DNA of 64,000 nt from Yokenella regensburgei ATCC 49455 (GCF_000735455.1 NZ_JMPS01000076.1:1-64000); one strand, 5' to 3'; shown: positions 46,046-56,513, counted from the first letter of the stretch. The notes: generated by a model not told the origin, from the sequence alone. A program made the numbers and translations.

Positions 46046-46894
46046 ATGTCGCGTAGCACCCTGCCGCTGAATGCCGTTGAAACCTTCCTCGTGACCGCCC
46101 GTCATCTCAACCTGACCCATGCGGCGCGCGAGCTGTGCCTGACCCAGGGCGCGGTGAGCCGCAAAATTGCCTCGCTGGAGAGCTGGTTCGGGTTTCCGCT
46201 CTTTGAACGTCACGCCCGGGGGCTGCGCCTGTCGCCGCACGGCAGCGCGCTATATCCCGAGCTTTTAAGCGCGTTCAGCAAAATGCTGGTGATTGCCGAG
46301 CAGGCCCGCCAGCAGCAGACCGTGGTGCGCTTAAAAGCGCCGACCTGCGCCATGCGCTGGCTGGTGCCGCGCCTGATTGCCATTGAACAACGCTACCCGG
46401 AGCTGCAAATTGCGCTCACCACCACCACCGCCCATCAGGTGAACTTCAAGACCGAACCCTTCGATGCCGCGATTGTCTTTGGCCCACATCTGACCATGGG
46501 TGACCTGCTGTTTGAAGAGTCGTTAACGCCGGTGTTAAGCCCGGTTCTCGCCTGTGACAGCCCGCTACAGGGGAAAACCTTTTTGCACCCTACTCGCGAT
46601 AAAACCGACTGGACGCTGTGGCTGGCGGGCTACGCCCCCGTCGAGCCGGTGGCTATGCAAAAAAATCAACACTTCGACACCATGGATCTGGCGATCACCG
46701 CCGCGGTGCAGGGATTTGGCGTGGCAATTGCCGACGAAACGCTGGTAGAAGAGGATTTACGCGGTGGACGGCTGGTGCGTCCTTATGCACTGAGTGTGAA
46801 AACCGGCGCCAGCTACCGCCTGCTGCTGCGGGAATCTCCCGGCAAGGCGGACGGGCTGGCGCGGTTTCGCGAGGAGCTGGTTAATCCAGGGTAA
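46046..46894 (+). CDS. LysR-type regulator, GcvA-like
   Basis: A 282-residue LysR-family regulator with an N-terminal winged helix (about 5-65, LTHAARELCLTQGAVSRKIA) and a C-terminal periplasmic-binding-type effector domain. Sequence character is near the GcvA group. GGAGCC precedes the ATG. It is divergent from the aminotransferase gene across 112 bp and is the likely controller of that operon. The 3' end overlaps the convergent carboxylesterase gene by 14 bases. Confidence 0.92.
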   Translation: MSRSTLPLNAVETFLVTARHLNLTHAARELCLTQGAVSRKIASLESWFGFPLFERHARGLRLSPHGSALYPELLSAFSKMLVIAEQARQQQTVVRLKAPTCAMRWLVPRLIAIEQRYPELQIALTTTTAHQVNFKTEPFDAAIVFGPHLTMGDLLFEESLTPVLSPVLACDSPLQGKTFLHPTRDKTDWTLWLAGYAPVEPVAMQKNQHFDTMDLAITAAVQGFGVAIADETLVEEDLRGGRLVRPYALSVKTGASYRLLLRESPGKADGLARFREELVNPG

Positions 46895-48389
46895 CGTGGT
46901 GCTTCATCACCCGCTTAAAGAGCGCCAGCCTGGCGCGCATAAAGCGTTTTTCGAGCTTAAACCCGGCGCGCTTGTCTAAGCCAATCCGCAGCAGGCGGTC
47001 GCGGCCTTTTACGCTGGCAGGCCAGCGTGTCACGCCGTTCAGCGTAGTGTGTTCCCGGCTGGCGTGACGGGCGAAATTCACCCAGAAATCGGCCACATGT
47101 CCGGCAAAGGCGACGTCGTTATCGTTCACGTACTGGCGCGCGGGCTCCGCTAAACGCAGCGTGTCGAACACGTATGGCACTTCGTTACCGTGCCAGGTGC
47201 CGTGTTGATAGGTCTCATGCTCGGCCTCGGCGACGTAGTCGAACCAGTAGCGCCAGCAGGGTTCGCCTGCGCGCTGCTGCGCCTGCATCACCACATAACC
47301 CAGCGTGGTAAATGCCATATCGCGACACACCTGACGCCCGAGCGCGGCATCTCCCCTGACGCCGGGATACAGCAGCTTAATCAGCCCGAGGCCCAGCCGT
47401 CGATCGCGGCGCAGCTTCTGGATCTCCTGCGCCACATCTACGCCAAACACCTCCATGACGCTGGCTTCGTCGCTGTTTGAGCCCACCATCACCGGCATCG
47501 GGTGCTGCGCGCCGGCGAAGAAAACATCCAGCATCGGGTGCGGGAGCACGGCATCGCCGGAAATGGGCGTAGGCCCCCGGTTGAGCGGCGCTTCCAACGG
47601 CCAGAACGCCTCCGCCGGGATAGCGCGCAGTTCATCGGCGGTAGCCCGTTCGAAACCGAAATGGGCGGCAATCTGCTCGCCTTTGACCAGCGCATCACCG
47701 CGCGGCGTATCCGGCAGCGTATACCCGCTCTGAATAATCGCCTTGTGGAACAGCCCTTTCGCTTTCGGCGAGGCCAGCAGCGACAGCACGCTGCGCGCCC
47801 CGGCGGATTCACCGAACAGGGTAATGTTTTCGGCATCGCCGCCAAACGCGGCAATGTTATCGCGCACCCACTGCAGGGCGGTGATTTGATCGAGTAGCGC
47901 GAAGTTATAGAGCCGCTCACCGTCCTCATTCTCAAGCGCCGGATGGGCAAAGAAGCCCAGGTGTCCGAGGCGATAGTTGAGCGTAACCACCACAACGCCG
48001 CGTCCGGCCAGCGCCTTGCCGTCGTAGGGTGGCAGGCTGCCGGAGCCAATGGTAAAACCACCGCCGTGCAGCCAGACCATCACCGGCAGGGGTTCACTGC
48101 GCACCGCCGGAGACCAGACGTTGAGATACAAACAATCTTCGGAGAACTGGCCCGGGTCACCGCCGCCGAGCTCGCAGCAGTAATCGAGACTTTGCCAGCT
48201 CGCGGGAGAAAAGGTATTGGCGACGCGAACGTCCTGCCAGGGCTCAACCGGCTGCGGCGCACGCCAGCGCAGTGGCCCTGTGGGCGGCGCGGCATAGGGG
48301 ATGCCACGCCAGAGGTGAATATTGCCATCCACGACGCCCGCCAGCGGGCCATGAGTGGTCATAACGAGGGGTGTTGAGGGGTTCTGCAT
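46881..48389 (-). CDS. Type-B carboxylesterase
   Basis: A 502-residue alpha/beta-hydrolase of the carboxylesterase type-B family (PnbA-like). Oxyanion-hole motif is HGGGFTIGSGS (about 107-117) and the nucleophile is in GESAGARSVLSLL (about 192-204). Catalytic Glu and His are expected in the second half. The ATG at 48389 has AAGGACGG upstream; the frame stays open a further 59 codons without support. No signal peptide is seen, so it should be cytoplasmic. It is not present here in E. coli K-12. The substrate is unknown. Confidence 0.92.
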   Translation of the reverse strand: MQNPSTPLVMTTHGPLAGVVDGNIHLWRGIPYAAPPTGPLRWRAPQPVEPWQDVRVANTFSPASWQSLDYCCELGGGDPGQFSEDCLYLNVWSPAVRSEPLPVMVWLHGGGFTIGSGSLPPYDGKALAGRGVVVVTLNYRLGHLGFFAHPALENEDGERLYNFALLDQITALQWVRDNIAAFGGDAENITLFGESAGARSVLSLLASPKAKGLFHKAIIQSGYTLPDTPRGDALVKGEQIAAHFGFERATADELRAIPAEAFWPLEAPLNRGPTPISGDAVLPHPMLDVFFAGAQHPMPVMVGSNSDEASVMEVFGVDVAQEIQKLRRDRRLGLGLIKLLYPGVRGDAALGRQVCRDMAFTTLGYVVMQAQQRAGEPCWRYWFDYVAEAEHETYQHGTWHGNEVPYVFDTLRLAEPARQYVNDNDVAFAGHVADFWVNFARHASREHTTLNGVTRWPASVKGRDRLLRIGLDKRAGFKLEKRFMRARLALFKRVMKHHVTLD

Positions 48390-48429
48390 GATCCGTCCTT
48401 CTACTGCACACCCCTGCAGATTACCTGTT

Positions 48430-49773
48430 TCAGAGCAGACCGCAACGTCGTTTACTGCGATCTTCTGCCTGTTGATACAAGGTAAACTCATCCAGCACCG
48501 GGCAGCCGAGCGCTTCTTCAAATGCCAGGCGGCTTGAGTTACCGTGGCTGCGGGCCTGGGTTTCATTACCGAGATTCGACTGGAATATCCCCGCCGCGCT
48601 CACCGGCAGGAAGTCCTCATAGGTGATGGGCTGCGCCACCACCCACCCGCGTTCAATCAGCGGCTGCGGATCATCGCCCGGGCGAATGGCGTGACGATGC
48701 GCCTCTCCGGCAGGGGTCAGACGGTAGCGGAAATAGGCCAGCTCCTGACGACGCATCAGCAGTTCACTGTCCGGGAAGGCTTTGAAGATATCCAGCAGAT
48801 GCTGCTGATGGCTCAGGTTATCCTTGCCGGTTCCCGCATCGCCCAGCAGCGAGTCGTACAGCTCGCGGCCTTTTGGCGTCAGCGCCACGCCGCGCTGTTC
48901 AATTTCCCCAAAGCGCGCGGTATGGGTCCCCAGGTGTTCACCGGCGAACAGGACTTTCTCCTCCAGCGCTTTAAAGCTGGTCTGGCGCAGTAAAATCGGT
49001 ACTTCACGGCGCGGCGGCCCTTCGATCAGCACCTTGGGGGTGATCCCACGCTCCGGCATCAGCGCCTGCACCCGGTCAATATCGAGCGTGCGCGGCGTGA
49101 GATGGTTGATATGACAGCCCGGGAAGCACACCACGTCGGCAATCAGGCGGTGCTCGTCGTGCAGGGCCTGGTAGGTTTCCTGGTCAACCGTCGCGTGCTG
49201 GTGCCAGCGGAAGGTTTCCAGCGCTTCGCGGACAAACTCCTGCGCCTCGGCTTCGGTCAGCGCCCCCTGCTTCTCATGACGCGCAATCAGCTCGCGGCAG
49301 CGCGGAGTAAAAATATCGCGTTTAGCAAGAATGCTGGCCGCACGTTTGCGCAGCACAGCGTTATCGATAAGCTCAAGGCGCAGCAGCGAGGTAAACACGC
49401 GGAAGGGGTTACGGGCGAGCGAGCTGTCATCTACCGGACGAAACGCCGTGGAGTGCACCGGCACGCCCGCCTGGGAAAGATCGTAATAGCTGACCGGGTA
49501 CATCCCCATGATGGCAAACATCCGCCGCAGCGTGGAAAGCTCTTCGGCGCTGCCGACGCGAATAGCGCCGTGGCGCTCTACGTTCAGCCGCGCCAGTTCA
49601 TCGGCGTTGGCTAATTTTTCATGCAGCTTAGGATTGTGCTCCAGTACCGCCAGATTGACGTCCGCCACCAGCTCCAGCAAGGTACCGTACTGCGGAACTT
49701 CCTGCTGGTACATCGCCGACATTGCCTGCGAAAAGTGCTCCCGAATCTCATCCGCCGTGATGGTGTTCGCCAT
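48430..49773 (-). CDS. hglS: HglS (YdcJ), 2-oxoadipate dioxygenase/decarboxylase-type
   Basis: A 447-residue DUF1338 protein, the same length as E. coli YdcJ and very similar throughout. Orthologues (HglS) are iron-dependent enzymes that turn 2-oxoadipate into 2-hydroxyglutarate with loss of CO2 in lysine catabolism. Metal ligands are expected among the conserved histidines and glutamate, for example in the FRVFTSLLRL and CHINHLTPRTLDID stretches. The C-terminus ends RRCGLL as in E. coli. The start is the ATG at 49773. E. coli keeps the gene in the same place between opgD and ydcI. Confidence 0.92.
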   Translation of the reverse strand: MANTITADEIREHFSQAMSAMYQQEVPQYGTLLELVADVNLAVLEHNPKLHEKLANADELARLNVERHGAIRVGSAEELSTLRRMFAIMGMYPVSYYDLSQAGVPVHSTAFRPVDDSSLARNPFRVFTSLLRLELIDNAVLRKRAASILAKRDIFTPRCRELIARHEKQGALTEAEAQEFVREALETFRWHQHATVDQETYQALHDEHRLIADVVCFPGCHINHLTPRTLDIDRVQALMPERGITPKVLIEGPPRREVPILLRQTSFKALEEKVLFAGEHLGTHTARFGEIEQRGVALTPKGRELYDSLLGDAGTGKDNLSHQQHLLDIFKAFPDSELLMRRQELAYFRYRLTPAGEAHRHAIRPGDDPQPLIERGWVVAQPITYEDFLPVSAAGIFQSNLGNETQARSHGNSSRLAFEEALGCPVLDEFTLYQQAEDRSKRRCGLL

Positions 49774-50006
49774 GATCTCATGTCTCCAGTGAATATTACC
49801 TGGAGTGTAGAGAAGGCCATCGATTCGCGTTGGGGAGAATGTATAAATTGTGATCGCGGATGCGATGGTTTGCGCAAAAAACGAGCTCAAAAGCAGAAAT
49901 TACTTGTAAGTCAAACAGATCGAATGTTAATAATATTTTGCTAGCAGGTTATCAAAATTAAACAACTTTACTTGTTTCTCTCGTCGCTCTGTTTTTAACA
50001 TTCACT

Positions 50007-50930
50007 ATGGAAAAAAACGGTTTGTTCAGTCAGCGCATCCGCTTGCGCCATTTGCATACATTCGTTGCCGTCGCCCAACAGGGAACTCTGGGGCGCGCGG
50101 CTGAAACCCTTAACCTCAGCCAGCCAGCGCTGTCTAAAACGCTGAATGAGCTGGAGCAGCTTACCGGCACGCGACTTTTTGAACGCGGGCGGCTGGGCGC
50201 GCAGCTGACGCTGATGGGGGAACAGTTCCTCACGCATGCGGTGAGAGTGCTCGATGCCCTGAACACCGCCGGGCAGTCCCTCACGCGTAAAGAAGGCCAG
50301 GAAAACGACATTGTGCGCGTGGGTGCCCTGCCCACCGCCGCGCTCGGTATTCTTCCTGCCGTCATTGGTCAGTTCCATAAAGAGCAGAAAGACATCACCC
50401 TCCAGGTTGCCACCATGAGCAACCCGATGCTGCTTGCCGGGTTGAAAACCGGTGAAATCGATCTCGGTATTGGCCGGATGTCCGATCCTGAGCTGATGAG
50501 CGGCCTGAACTACGAGCTGCTGTTCCTCGAATCACTAAAACTGGTTGTGCGCCCGAATCATCCGCTGCTACAGGAAACCATGACCTTAAGCCGGGTGATG
50601 GAGTGGCCGGTGGTTGCTTCGCCAAAAGGCACGGTTCCGCGCCAGATTGCCGATACGCTGCTGCAAAGCCAGGGCTGTAAAATGCCGGCAGGCTGCATTG
50701 AGACGCTGTCGGCTTCGCTCTCACGCCAGCTTACCGTCGACTATGACTACGTGTGGTTTGTGCCATCCGGTGCGGTGAAAGATGATTTGCGCCGCGCCGC
50801 GCTGGTTTCGCTGCCGATCCCGGTACCAGGAGCCGGTGAGCCGATCGGGATTATCACCCGTGTGGATCCTCAGCACTCGACCGCGGTACAGACGCTGCTG
50901 AGCGCGATTCGAAAATCCATGCCGGGTTGA
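50007..50930 (+). CDS. ydcI: YdcI, LysR-type regulator
   Basis: A 307-residue LysR-family regulator, the same length as E. coli and Salmonella YdcI and nearly identical in the first 100 residues. The winged helix is about 10-70 (GTLGRAAETLNLSQPALSKT). YdcI has been tied to acid stress and central metabolism in Salmonella. It is divergent from hglS across 233 bp, as in E. coli, and may regulate it. Confidence 0.94.
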   Translation: MEKNGLFSQRIRLRHLHTFVAVAQQGTLGRAAETLNLSQPALSKTLNELEQLTGTRLFERGRLGAQLTLMGEQFLTHAVRVLDALNTAGQSLTRKEGQENDIVRVGALPTAALGILPAVIGQFHKEQKDITLQVATMSNPMLLAGLKTGEIDLGIGRMSDPELMSGLNYELLFLESLKLVVRPNHPLLQETMTLSRVMEWPVVASPKGTVPRQIADTLLQSQGCKMPAGCIETLSASLSRQLTVDYDYVWFVPSGAVKDDLRRAALVSLPIPVPGAGEPIGIITRVDPQHSTAVQTLLSAIRKSMPG

Positions 50931-51057
50931 TAAGCTACCGGGCACGCGGCTGCAGAATATATCAGCACCTTAGATTCAGGCGGTGAAAGAGCGGGTACTT
51001 AGCTCACTTTGAAGGTGAGTCGCTGTCGAAAAAAAGCATCTACTGTGAACTGAGAAT

Positions 51058-51140
51058 GCCCGGTGCGCTTCGCTTACCGGGCCTACAATCCGCTGAATAA
51101 TTGGGTTTTGTAGGCCGGATAAGCAAAGCGCCATCCGGCA
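51058..51140. repeat. REP/BIME element pair
   Basis: Two opposed REP-type units. One at 51058-51087 contains CGGTGCGCTTCGCTTACCGGGCC. The other, at 51109-51140, contains TAGGCCGGATAAGC and GCCATCCGGCA. Both have the palindromic GCC/GGC arms typical of enteric extragenic repeats, and they face each other as in a BIME. They lie in the ydcI-trg gap, between convergent 3' ends. Confidence 0.8.
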
Positions 51141-51197
51141 AAACCGCGACGCAGGGGGCTGCGATCACTCTCAGGGACCCGCAGGTCCCTTTAATTG

Positions 51198-52868
51198 TCA
51201 GAACGTTTCCCAGTTTTCACTTTCAACCGTAGCGGGTTGCAGCGGCTGGCGCAGCGGTGCCGTTGACGTCCTGCGGGCAGCCGGGCTGCTCTGCAAACGA
51301 AACGCACCGACGGCCTCGGTGAGACGTGCCGCCTGCTCTTCGAGCGATGCCGCTGCCGCCGAGGCTTCTTCCACCAGCGACGCATTCTGCTGGGTGACGT
51401 TATCCATCTCGGTGATCGCCTGGCTCACCTGCGTAATACCCCGGCTCTGTTCATCGGAGGCCGCCGCAATTTCGAGCATAATGTCGGTCACGCGTTTCAC
51501 CGCGTCAACGATATCGCCCATGGTGCTGCCTGCGGCAACCACTTCGCTGGAGCCGCGATCGATAAGCGTCACCGATTCGCTGATAAGCCCTTCGATCTCT
51601 TTTGCCGCCTGGGCGCTACGGCTGGCCAGGGTGCGGACTTCACTCGCCACCACCGCAAAACCGCGCCCCTGCTCACCGGCGCGCGCCGCTTCAACCGCCG
51701 CGTTCAGCGCCAGAATATTGGTCTGGAAAGCGATACTGTTAATCACCGCGGTGATTTCAGAGATTTTTTTCGAACTGGCAGAGATGCTGCCCATGGTGCT
51801 GACCACCCCTGAGACAATCTGCCCGCCGCGCGTGGCTTTGCCGGAAGCATCTTCCGCAAGCTTGCTGGCGTGATGAGCGTTGTCGGCGTTCTGTTTCACG
51901 GTGGCGGTCAACTGCTCCATGCTGGCGGCAGTCTCTTCGATGGCGGCGGCCTGCTGTTCGGTACGGGAAGAGAGATCGGTGTTACCGACGGAGATTTCGC
52001 TGGTGCCACGATAAATTTCTTCCGCGCCCTGACGCACGGTACCGACCGTTTGCACCAGAGAGCGCTGCATTTTTTGCAGGTCGCGGCTTAGTTTACCGAT
52101 TTCACTGCGTCCGGTCGCTTCATCGGCGACGGTCAGATCGCCTGCCGCAATGCGCTCGATGCGCCCTGCCGCACGCACCAGCGGATGGATCACCGTCCGG
52201 CGCAGTACGACGAAGGTTAACACCGACAGCACCAGCGCCAGAATAAACGCCCCGCCCATGAAGATGATCCCCAGACGGGTGCGCTGCTGGGCCAGTTCGG
52301 TGAGGTGATTAGCGCGCTCGGTGCGGATATTAATCGCCTGCAGCAGCACCTGGTTATAGGCATCGTCCAGCGGGCGAGCCTGCTCGTTCTCGCTGGTAAT
52401 AATCGCCTCAAACATACCGTTACGGGCATATTTCAGCATCGGCTGCATCCCCGCAATATAGGCCTGGAAGCGCGTGGTCAGTTCGTTGTCGAGCGCTTTT
52501 CCGGCGTCGGTTTTTACCCGCCGCTCCATGTACTGATTAAAACCGGCCTGCGACTGGGCAATGCGCTCTTCCGCCTGGGCGATATTGCGTTTCATATCGT
52601 CCATTTCGGCGATACGGCTGGCGGCCCCGGCGTGAATAAGGTTGATACGCGCCGAGCGCAGGTGGTTCGAACTATTAGATAACCCCATTCGCACCTGCAA
52701 CTCTTCGGTGACGTCGCGCTGGTCGCGATCTGCCTGCAGCAGGAAATAGCCCGCCAGGCCAGAGCTCAGCGCGAACAGCAGCATGATGCCGCCGAGGATA
52801 GAGGAGAACAGGGGAACCAGGCGAATATGATGCAAAAAACTCAGCTTTTGCGCTGCTGTTGTGTCCAT
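51198..52868 (-). CDS. trg: Trg, ribose/galactose methyl-accepting chemotaxis receptor
   Basis: A 556-residue chemoreceptor matching E. coli Trg, which senses the ribose- and galactose-binding proteins. Parts are: membrane segment 1 (about 19-44), a four-helix periplasmic ligand domain, segment 2 (about 198-222), a HAMP domain, and a long signalling coiled coil whose conserved tip is [29 protein letters not shown]. The protein ends in NWETF, the CheR/CheB-binding pentapeptide that E. coli Trg lacks. The synteny with ydcI and the sequence mark it as Trg and not Tsr or Tar. Confidence 0.94.
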   Translation of the reverse strand: MDTTAAQKLSFLHHIRLVPLFSSILGGIMLLFALSSGLAGYFLLQADRDQRDVTEELQVRMGLSNSSNHLRSARINLIHAGAASRIAEMDDMKRNIAQAEERIAQSQAGFNQYMERRVKTDAGKALDNELTTRFQAYIAGMQPMLKYARNGMFEAIITSENEQARPLDDAYNQVLLQAINIRTERANHLTELAQQRTRLGIIFMGGAFILALVLSVLTFVVLRRTVIHPLVRAAGRIERIAAGDLTVADEATGRSEIGKLSRDLQKMQRSLVQTVGTVRQGAEEIYRGTSEISVGNTDLSSRTEQQAAAIEETAASMEQLTATVKQNADNAHHASKLAEDASGKATRGGQIVSGVVSTMGSISASSKKISEITAVINSIAFQTNILALNAAVEAARAGEQGRGFAVVASEVRTLASRSAQAAKEIEGLISESVTLIDRGSSEVVAAGSTMGDIVDAVKRVTDIMLEIAAASDEQSRGITQVSQAITEMDNVTQQNASLVEEASAAAASLEEQAARLTEAVGAFRLQSSPAARRTSTAPLRQPLQPATVESENWETF

Positions 52869-52994
52869 GACCTTCGACTCTCTCTTATCGTTATGCGTAC
52901 AAACACGCCCGTAAGATTGTCATCGGCCCGCCCGCTGTTTTGCTTACGGCTAAAATCGCTACACAGGTCACACTTCAGCACAATTTATGAATAG

Positions 52995-53017
52995 CCCGCG
53001 CCGGGAACCGGCGCGGG
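52995..53017 (-). terminator. Hairpin after frmA
   Basis: CCCGCGCCGG (52995-53004) pairs perfectly with CCGGCGCGGG (53008-53017) around three bases, just after the frmA stop. The stem is strong but the T-run on the minus strand is weak. Confidence 0.65.
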
Positions 53018-53024
53018 AGAGAGA

Positions 53025-54167
<1,143 letters not shown>

Positions 54168-54443
54168 TTATTTAAGATATGAGCGTAGCAGATGACCCAC
54201 TTCCGCCATTCTGAGCGCGCGCTGATCCGGCGTGGTGTCCCCGCTGACCAGTTCATCGTTCAGGTGCATTTCAACCATTTCGCCCATCAGGCCGTTGGCG
54301 GCCCCGCGAATGGCGGCGATTTGTTGCAGGATAGTCAGGCACGGCTCGCCAGACTCCAGCGCCCTTTCCAGCGCTTCTACCTGGCCGCGTATGCGACGCA
54401 CGCGCGTAAGGGCGCGTTTTTTGTCTTCCGGGGAATGTGGCAT
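54168..54443 (-). CDS. frmR: FrmR, formaldehyde-sensing CsoR/RcnR-family repressor
   Basis: A 91-residue all-helical repressor of the DUF156 (CsoR/RcnR) family. It keeps the N-terminal proline at position 2 and the Cys near 35 (ESGEPCLTI), the residues that formaldehyde crosslinks in E. coli FrmR to release DNA. An AGGAGGG ribosome site precedes the ATG. A G-tract operator lies directly upstream. It forms a two-gene operon with frmA. Confidence 0.94.
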   Translation of the reverse strand: MPHSPEDKKRALTRVRRIRGQVEALERALESGEPCLTILQQIAAIRGAANGLMGEMVEMHLNDELVSGDTTPDQRALRMAEVGHLLRSYLK

Positions 54444-54455
54444 AAACCCTCCTGT

Positions 54456-54477
54456 ATACTATAGGGGGGTATGGTAT
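54456..54477. promoter_or_regulatory. FrmR operator (G-tract dyad)
   Basis: ATACTATA (54456-54463), six G (54464-54469), then TATGGTAT (54470-54477) form an AT-rich dyad around a G-tract, the form of operators used by CsoR/RcnR-family repressors. It lies 13 bp before the frmR start codon, so bound FrmR would block its own operon. Confidence 0.75.
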
Positions 54478-54513
54478 CTATATTATTCTGTCCTGTAAAC
54501 GGGGCTCGCCATC

Positions 54514-54540
54514 TCACCGGAGTTGATCAGGCTCCGGTGA
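54514..54540. terminator. Hairpin between frmR and the next gene
   Basis: TCACCGGAG (54514-54522) pairs with CTCCGGTGA (54532-54540). It lies beyond the stop of the 54559 gene on the minus strand and may limit read-through into frmRA. No T-run follows. Confidence 0.5.
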
Positions 54541-54558
54541 AACATTCACTACCAACCG

Positions 54559-54843
54559 TTAAGCATGAAAAACGTCCAGCACCTCCTCTGGGATTGGCCT
54601 GATACCGCTATTTTCAATCAGCGTGACAATTTCCTGGGCGCAGGTCGCCCGGCCTACCGCTACGGCGTAAAACTGGCGGTTATGGCGGATATGGTCAACT
54701 TCGAACGTTTTTGCGGTCTGGCCACGGTGGGAACCCGTCAGTTTCGGGGGGGTGCCTGACAGGGAGAGTATTCTCTGGGGGTAATCCTCAACAATAACCT
54801 CGCCGTCCAGTCCATTTCCAATGATGAGGTATTCAGCTTTCAC
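54559..54843 (-). CDS. Small protein of unknown function
   Basis: A 94-residue soluble protein from a GTG start that has a strong AGGAGG ribosome site seven bases upstream. It is rich in beta-type residues, with a single cysteine in RATCAQE and two histidine-containing stretches (VDHIRHNRQFYAVAVG). I do not recognise the family. It lies upstream of frmRA on the same strand, separated by a hairpin and the FrmR operator. The strong ribosome site and typical codon use support a real gene. Confidence 0.7.
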   Translation of the reverse strand: MKAEYLIIGNGLDGEVIVEDYPQRILSLSGTPPKLTGSHRGQTAKTFEVDHIRHNRQFYAVAVGRATCAQEIVTLIENSGIRPIPEEVLDVFHA

Positions 54844-55199
54844 TTTCTTCCTCCTGTTTGATAAAACGCGGACAGGAAGACGGAGTGCAGGTCAGCCTAT
54901 CTCGCGATAGTGTCGCAACCATCCAGGAAAGTATTCGCGAAAATGTTCCGATAACTGGTGGGTCTATGGTTCAGCGTTACCGGCATGTTCATGCGCTCTT
55001 TTCGAGCACGCCAGCTAAGGTAAAGCCTTTCACTGACGATTCGGCTGCAGTTTCACAGTCTGTCTTTGATAACCACTCAAAGACCAGGGTTAAGTATATA
55101 GCACCTTTTCATTAGCGCTTGCGAGCATCTTTTTTGCTGGGTGCGACGTAAGCCGCAGGATATACTGCTACGCAACGGAAACTCACAGGAACGAGTCCC
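54844..55199. other. Gene-free stretch ahead of the MBL-fold gene
   Basis: A 356-bp gap between the divergent small gene and the MBL-fold gene. An 85-codon frame at 54858-55115 is open but has no ribosome site, and its composition (many Ser, Val, Thr and few typical codons) looks non-coding. Promoters for both flanking genes must lie here. I see no clear operator. Confidence 0.4.
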
Positions 55200-56000
55200 A
55201 TGGCCCTTACCCTCAGCGTGCTGCTGGAAAACCGCCGCGCCCCGGGCGCAGACCCTGCCCTCATCGCCCGCGCCGGGCTGAGCCTGCTGCTGCAGGACGG
55301 CGAGACCCGCATCTTGTTTGATACCGGACCGGACGCCAGTTTTCAGCATAATGCGCAACGTATGGGGATTTCACTCGCCAATCTTACCGCCGTTGTGTTG
55401 TCGCACGGCCACTACGACCACTGCGGTGGTGTGCCCTGGCTTGCCGACAATACGCGCATCATCTGCCACCCCCAGGTTGGCCGCGAACGCTTCGCCGTCG
55501 TCAGGCTGGCTGGCTTTAGCCGAAGAATCAAAACCCTCTCCCGTGCTAACGACTACAGTCGTCATCAGATGGATTACCGCACAGAGCCGCTACACATCAG
55601 CGAGCGCTTTATGTGGTCTGGCGAAATCCATGTCGACAATCCCCGCGCCTACGGTGCTCTGGGTGGGGCAGCGGAAGAAATCGACTACGTGATTGACGAA
55701 GGGGTGATTATCTATAAGTCCGATCGCGGGCTGGTGATTGTGACCGGCTGCGGGCATCGCGGGATTATCAATATTGTGCGCCACTGCCAGAAGATAACCG
55801 GTATCAAGCGCATTCACGCGTTGATTGGCGGATTCCATTTACGCAGCGCCTCACCGCGCACGCTGTTACAGGTTCGCCAGTTTCTAAAGCAGGAAAAGCC
55901 GGAGCTGGTGATGGGCTGCCACTGCACCGGCGACTGGGCGCGGCTGTGGTTGCCGAAGATGGTCTCCCCGGCAACGGGCGATGTCATCGTGCTGGAATAA
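55200..56000 (+). CDS. MBL-fold metallohydrolase
   Basis: A 266-residue protein of the metallo-beta-lactamase fold, of the group annotated as dihydropterin-phosphate-synthase-like hydrolases. Metal motif is SHGHYDHCGG (about 63-72, the HxHxDH signature), with FDTG before it, GCGHRGIINI later and MGCHCTGD near the C-terminus. Two metal ions, probably zinc, are expected. No signal peptide is visible. The substrate is unknown. The nearby gene on the other strand ends two bases after its stop. Confidence 0.9.
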   Translation: MALTLSVLLENRRAPGADPALIARAGLSLLLQDGETRILFDTGPDASFQHNAQRMGISLANLTAVVLSHGHYDHCGGVPWLADNTRIICHPQVGRERFAVVRLAGFSRRIKTLSRANDYSRHQMDYRTEPLHISERFMWSGEIHVDNPRAYGALGGAAEEIDYVIDEGVIIYKSDRGLVIVTGCGHRGIINIVRHCQKITGIKRIHALIGGFHLRSASPRTLLQVRQFLKQEKPELVMGCHCTGDWARLWLPKMVSPATGDVIVLE

Positions 56001-56002
56001 TA

Positions 56003-56395
56003 CTAGGAAAGCTTGATGTACGGCAGTTTCGACTGCCCGCTATCAGGTTTGAGCAACTGCCGGGTGGTTGAGACGTAGTTCTCACGCGACGCCAGCAGGG
56101 CCGTTTTAAACTGCAACAGCGCTTTATGCTCGTCAGATAGCGGCTTCGCTGTCGTGCTTTTATGTGCCGCCGGATGCGGAGTGCTCATGCTGTGGGCGCT
56201 GAAAAAATTCACCGTTTGCTTGAGCACGGAGGGCGTTAGTCTGGCAAAGTGAACTTTACTTTTCGCCTCCGTTTTGACATTGCTCAGAAGCGCCGTAAAG
56301 TTCTGATCGCCGCCGGGCGAAAGCGCCTTCCAGCCTGCTGTGCTGCCCGTGGGTTTAGTCGCTGGTTTCGTAGGCTCTGCAATTTTATTAACCAC
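56003..56395 (-). CDS. Uncharacterised Lys/Thr/Pro-rich protein
   Basis: About 130 residues from a GTG at 56395, which follows CAGGAG by six bases; an ATG eight codons earlier has no ribosome site. The first 40 residues are rich in Lys, Thr and Pro and look disordered. A more structured part follows, with FTALLSNVKTEAKSKVHFAR and a helical C-terminal segment. There is no signal peptide, membrane segment or cysteine. I do not recognise the family. Its stop nearly touches that of the convergent MBL gene. Confidence 0.65.
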   Translation of the reverse strand: MVNKIAEPTKPATKPTGSTAGWKALSPGGDQNFTALLSNVKTEAKSKVHFARLTPSVLKQTVNFFSAHSMSTPHPAAHKSTTAKPLSDEHKALLQFKTALLASRENYVSTTRQLLKPDSGQSKLPYIKLS

Positions 56396-56513
56396 AAAAA
56401 TCTCCTGATTGGGTTGCATTAATCCCTCAAGTTACGCAGGAATAATACGCCCGGATTTTGTGGTTAATGTGGTAAGCACAACTCGTTTCGTCATGCATAT
56501 TGCAGGTTAATGA

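Noticed and set aside
48390..48566. 59-codon extension of the carboxylesterase
   Set aside because: It overlaps the end of hglS and lacks a ribosome site; the ATG at 48389 has AAGGACGG.
51058..51140. Possible CRISPR-like or sRNA structure
   Set aside because: The two units are opposed REP sequences with different flanks, not regular direct repeats with spacers, and no promoter was seen.
54858..55115. 85-codon open frame upstream of the MBL gene
   Set aside because: No ribosome site, unusual composition and no homology that I recognise; more likely promoter DNA.
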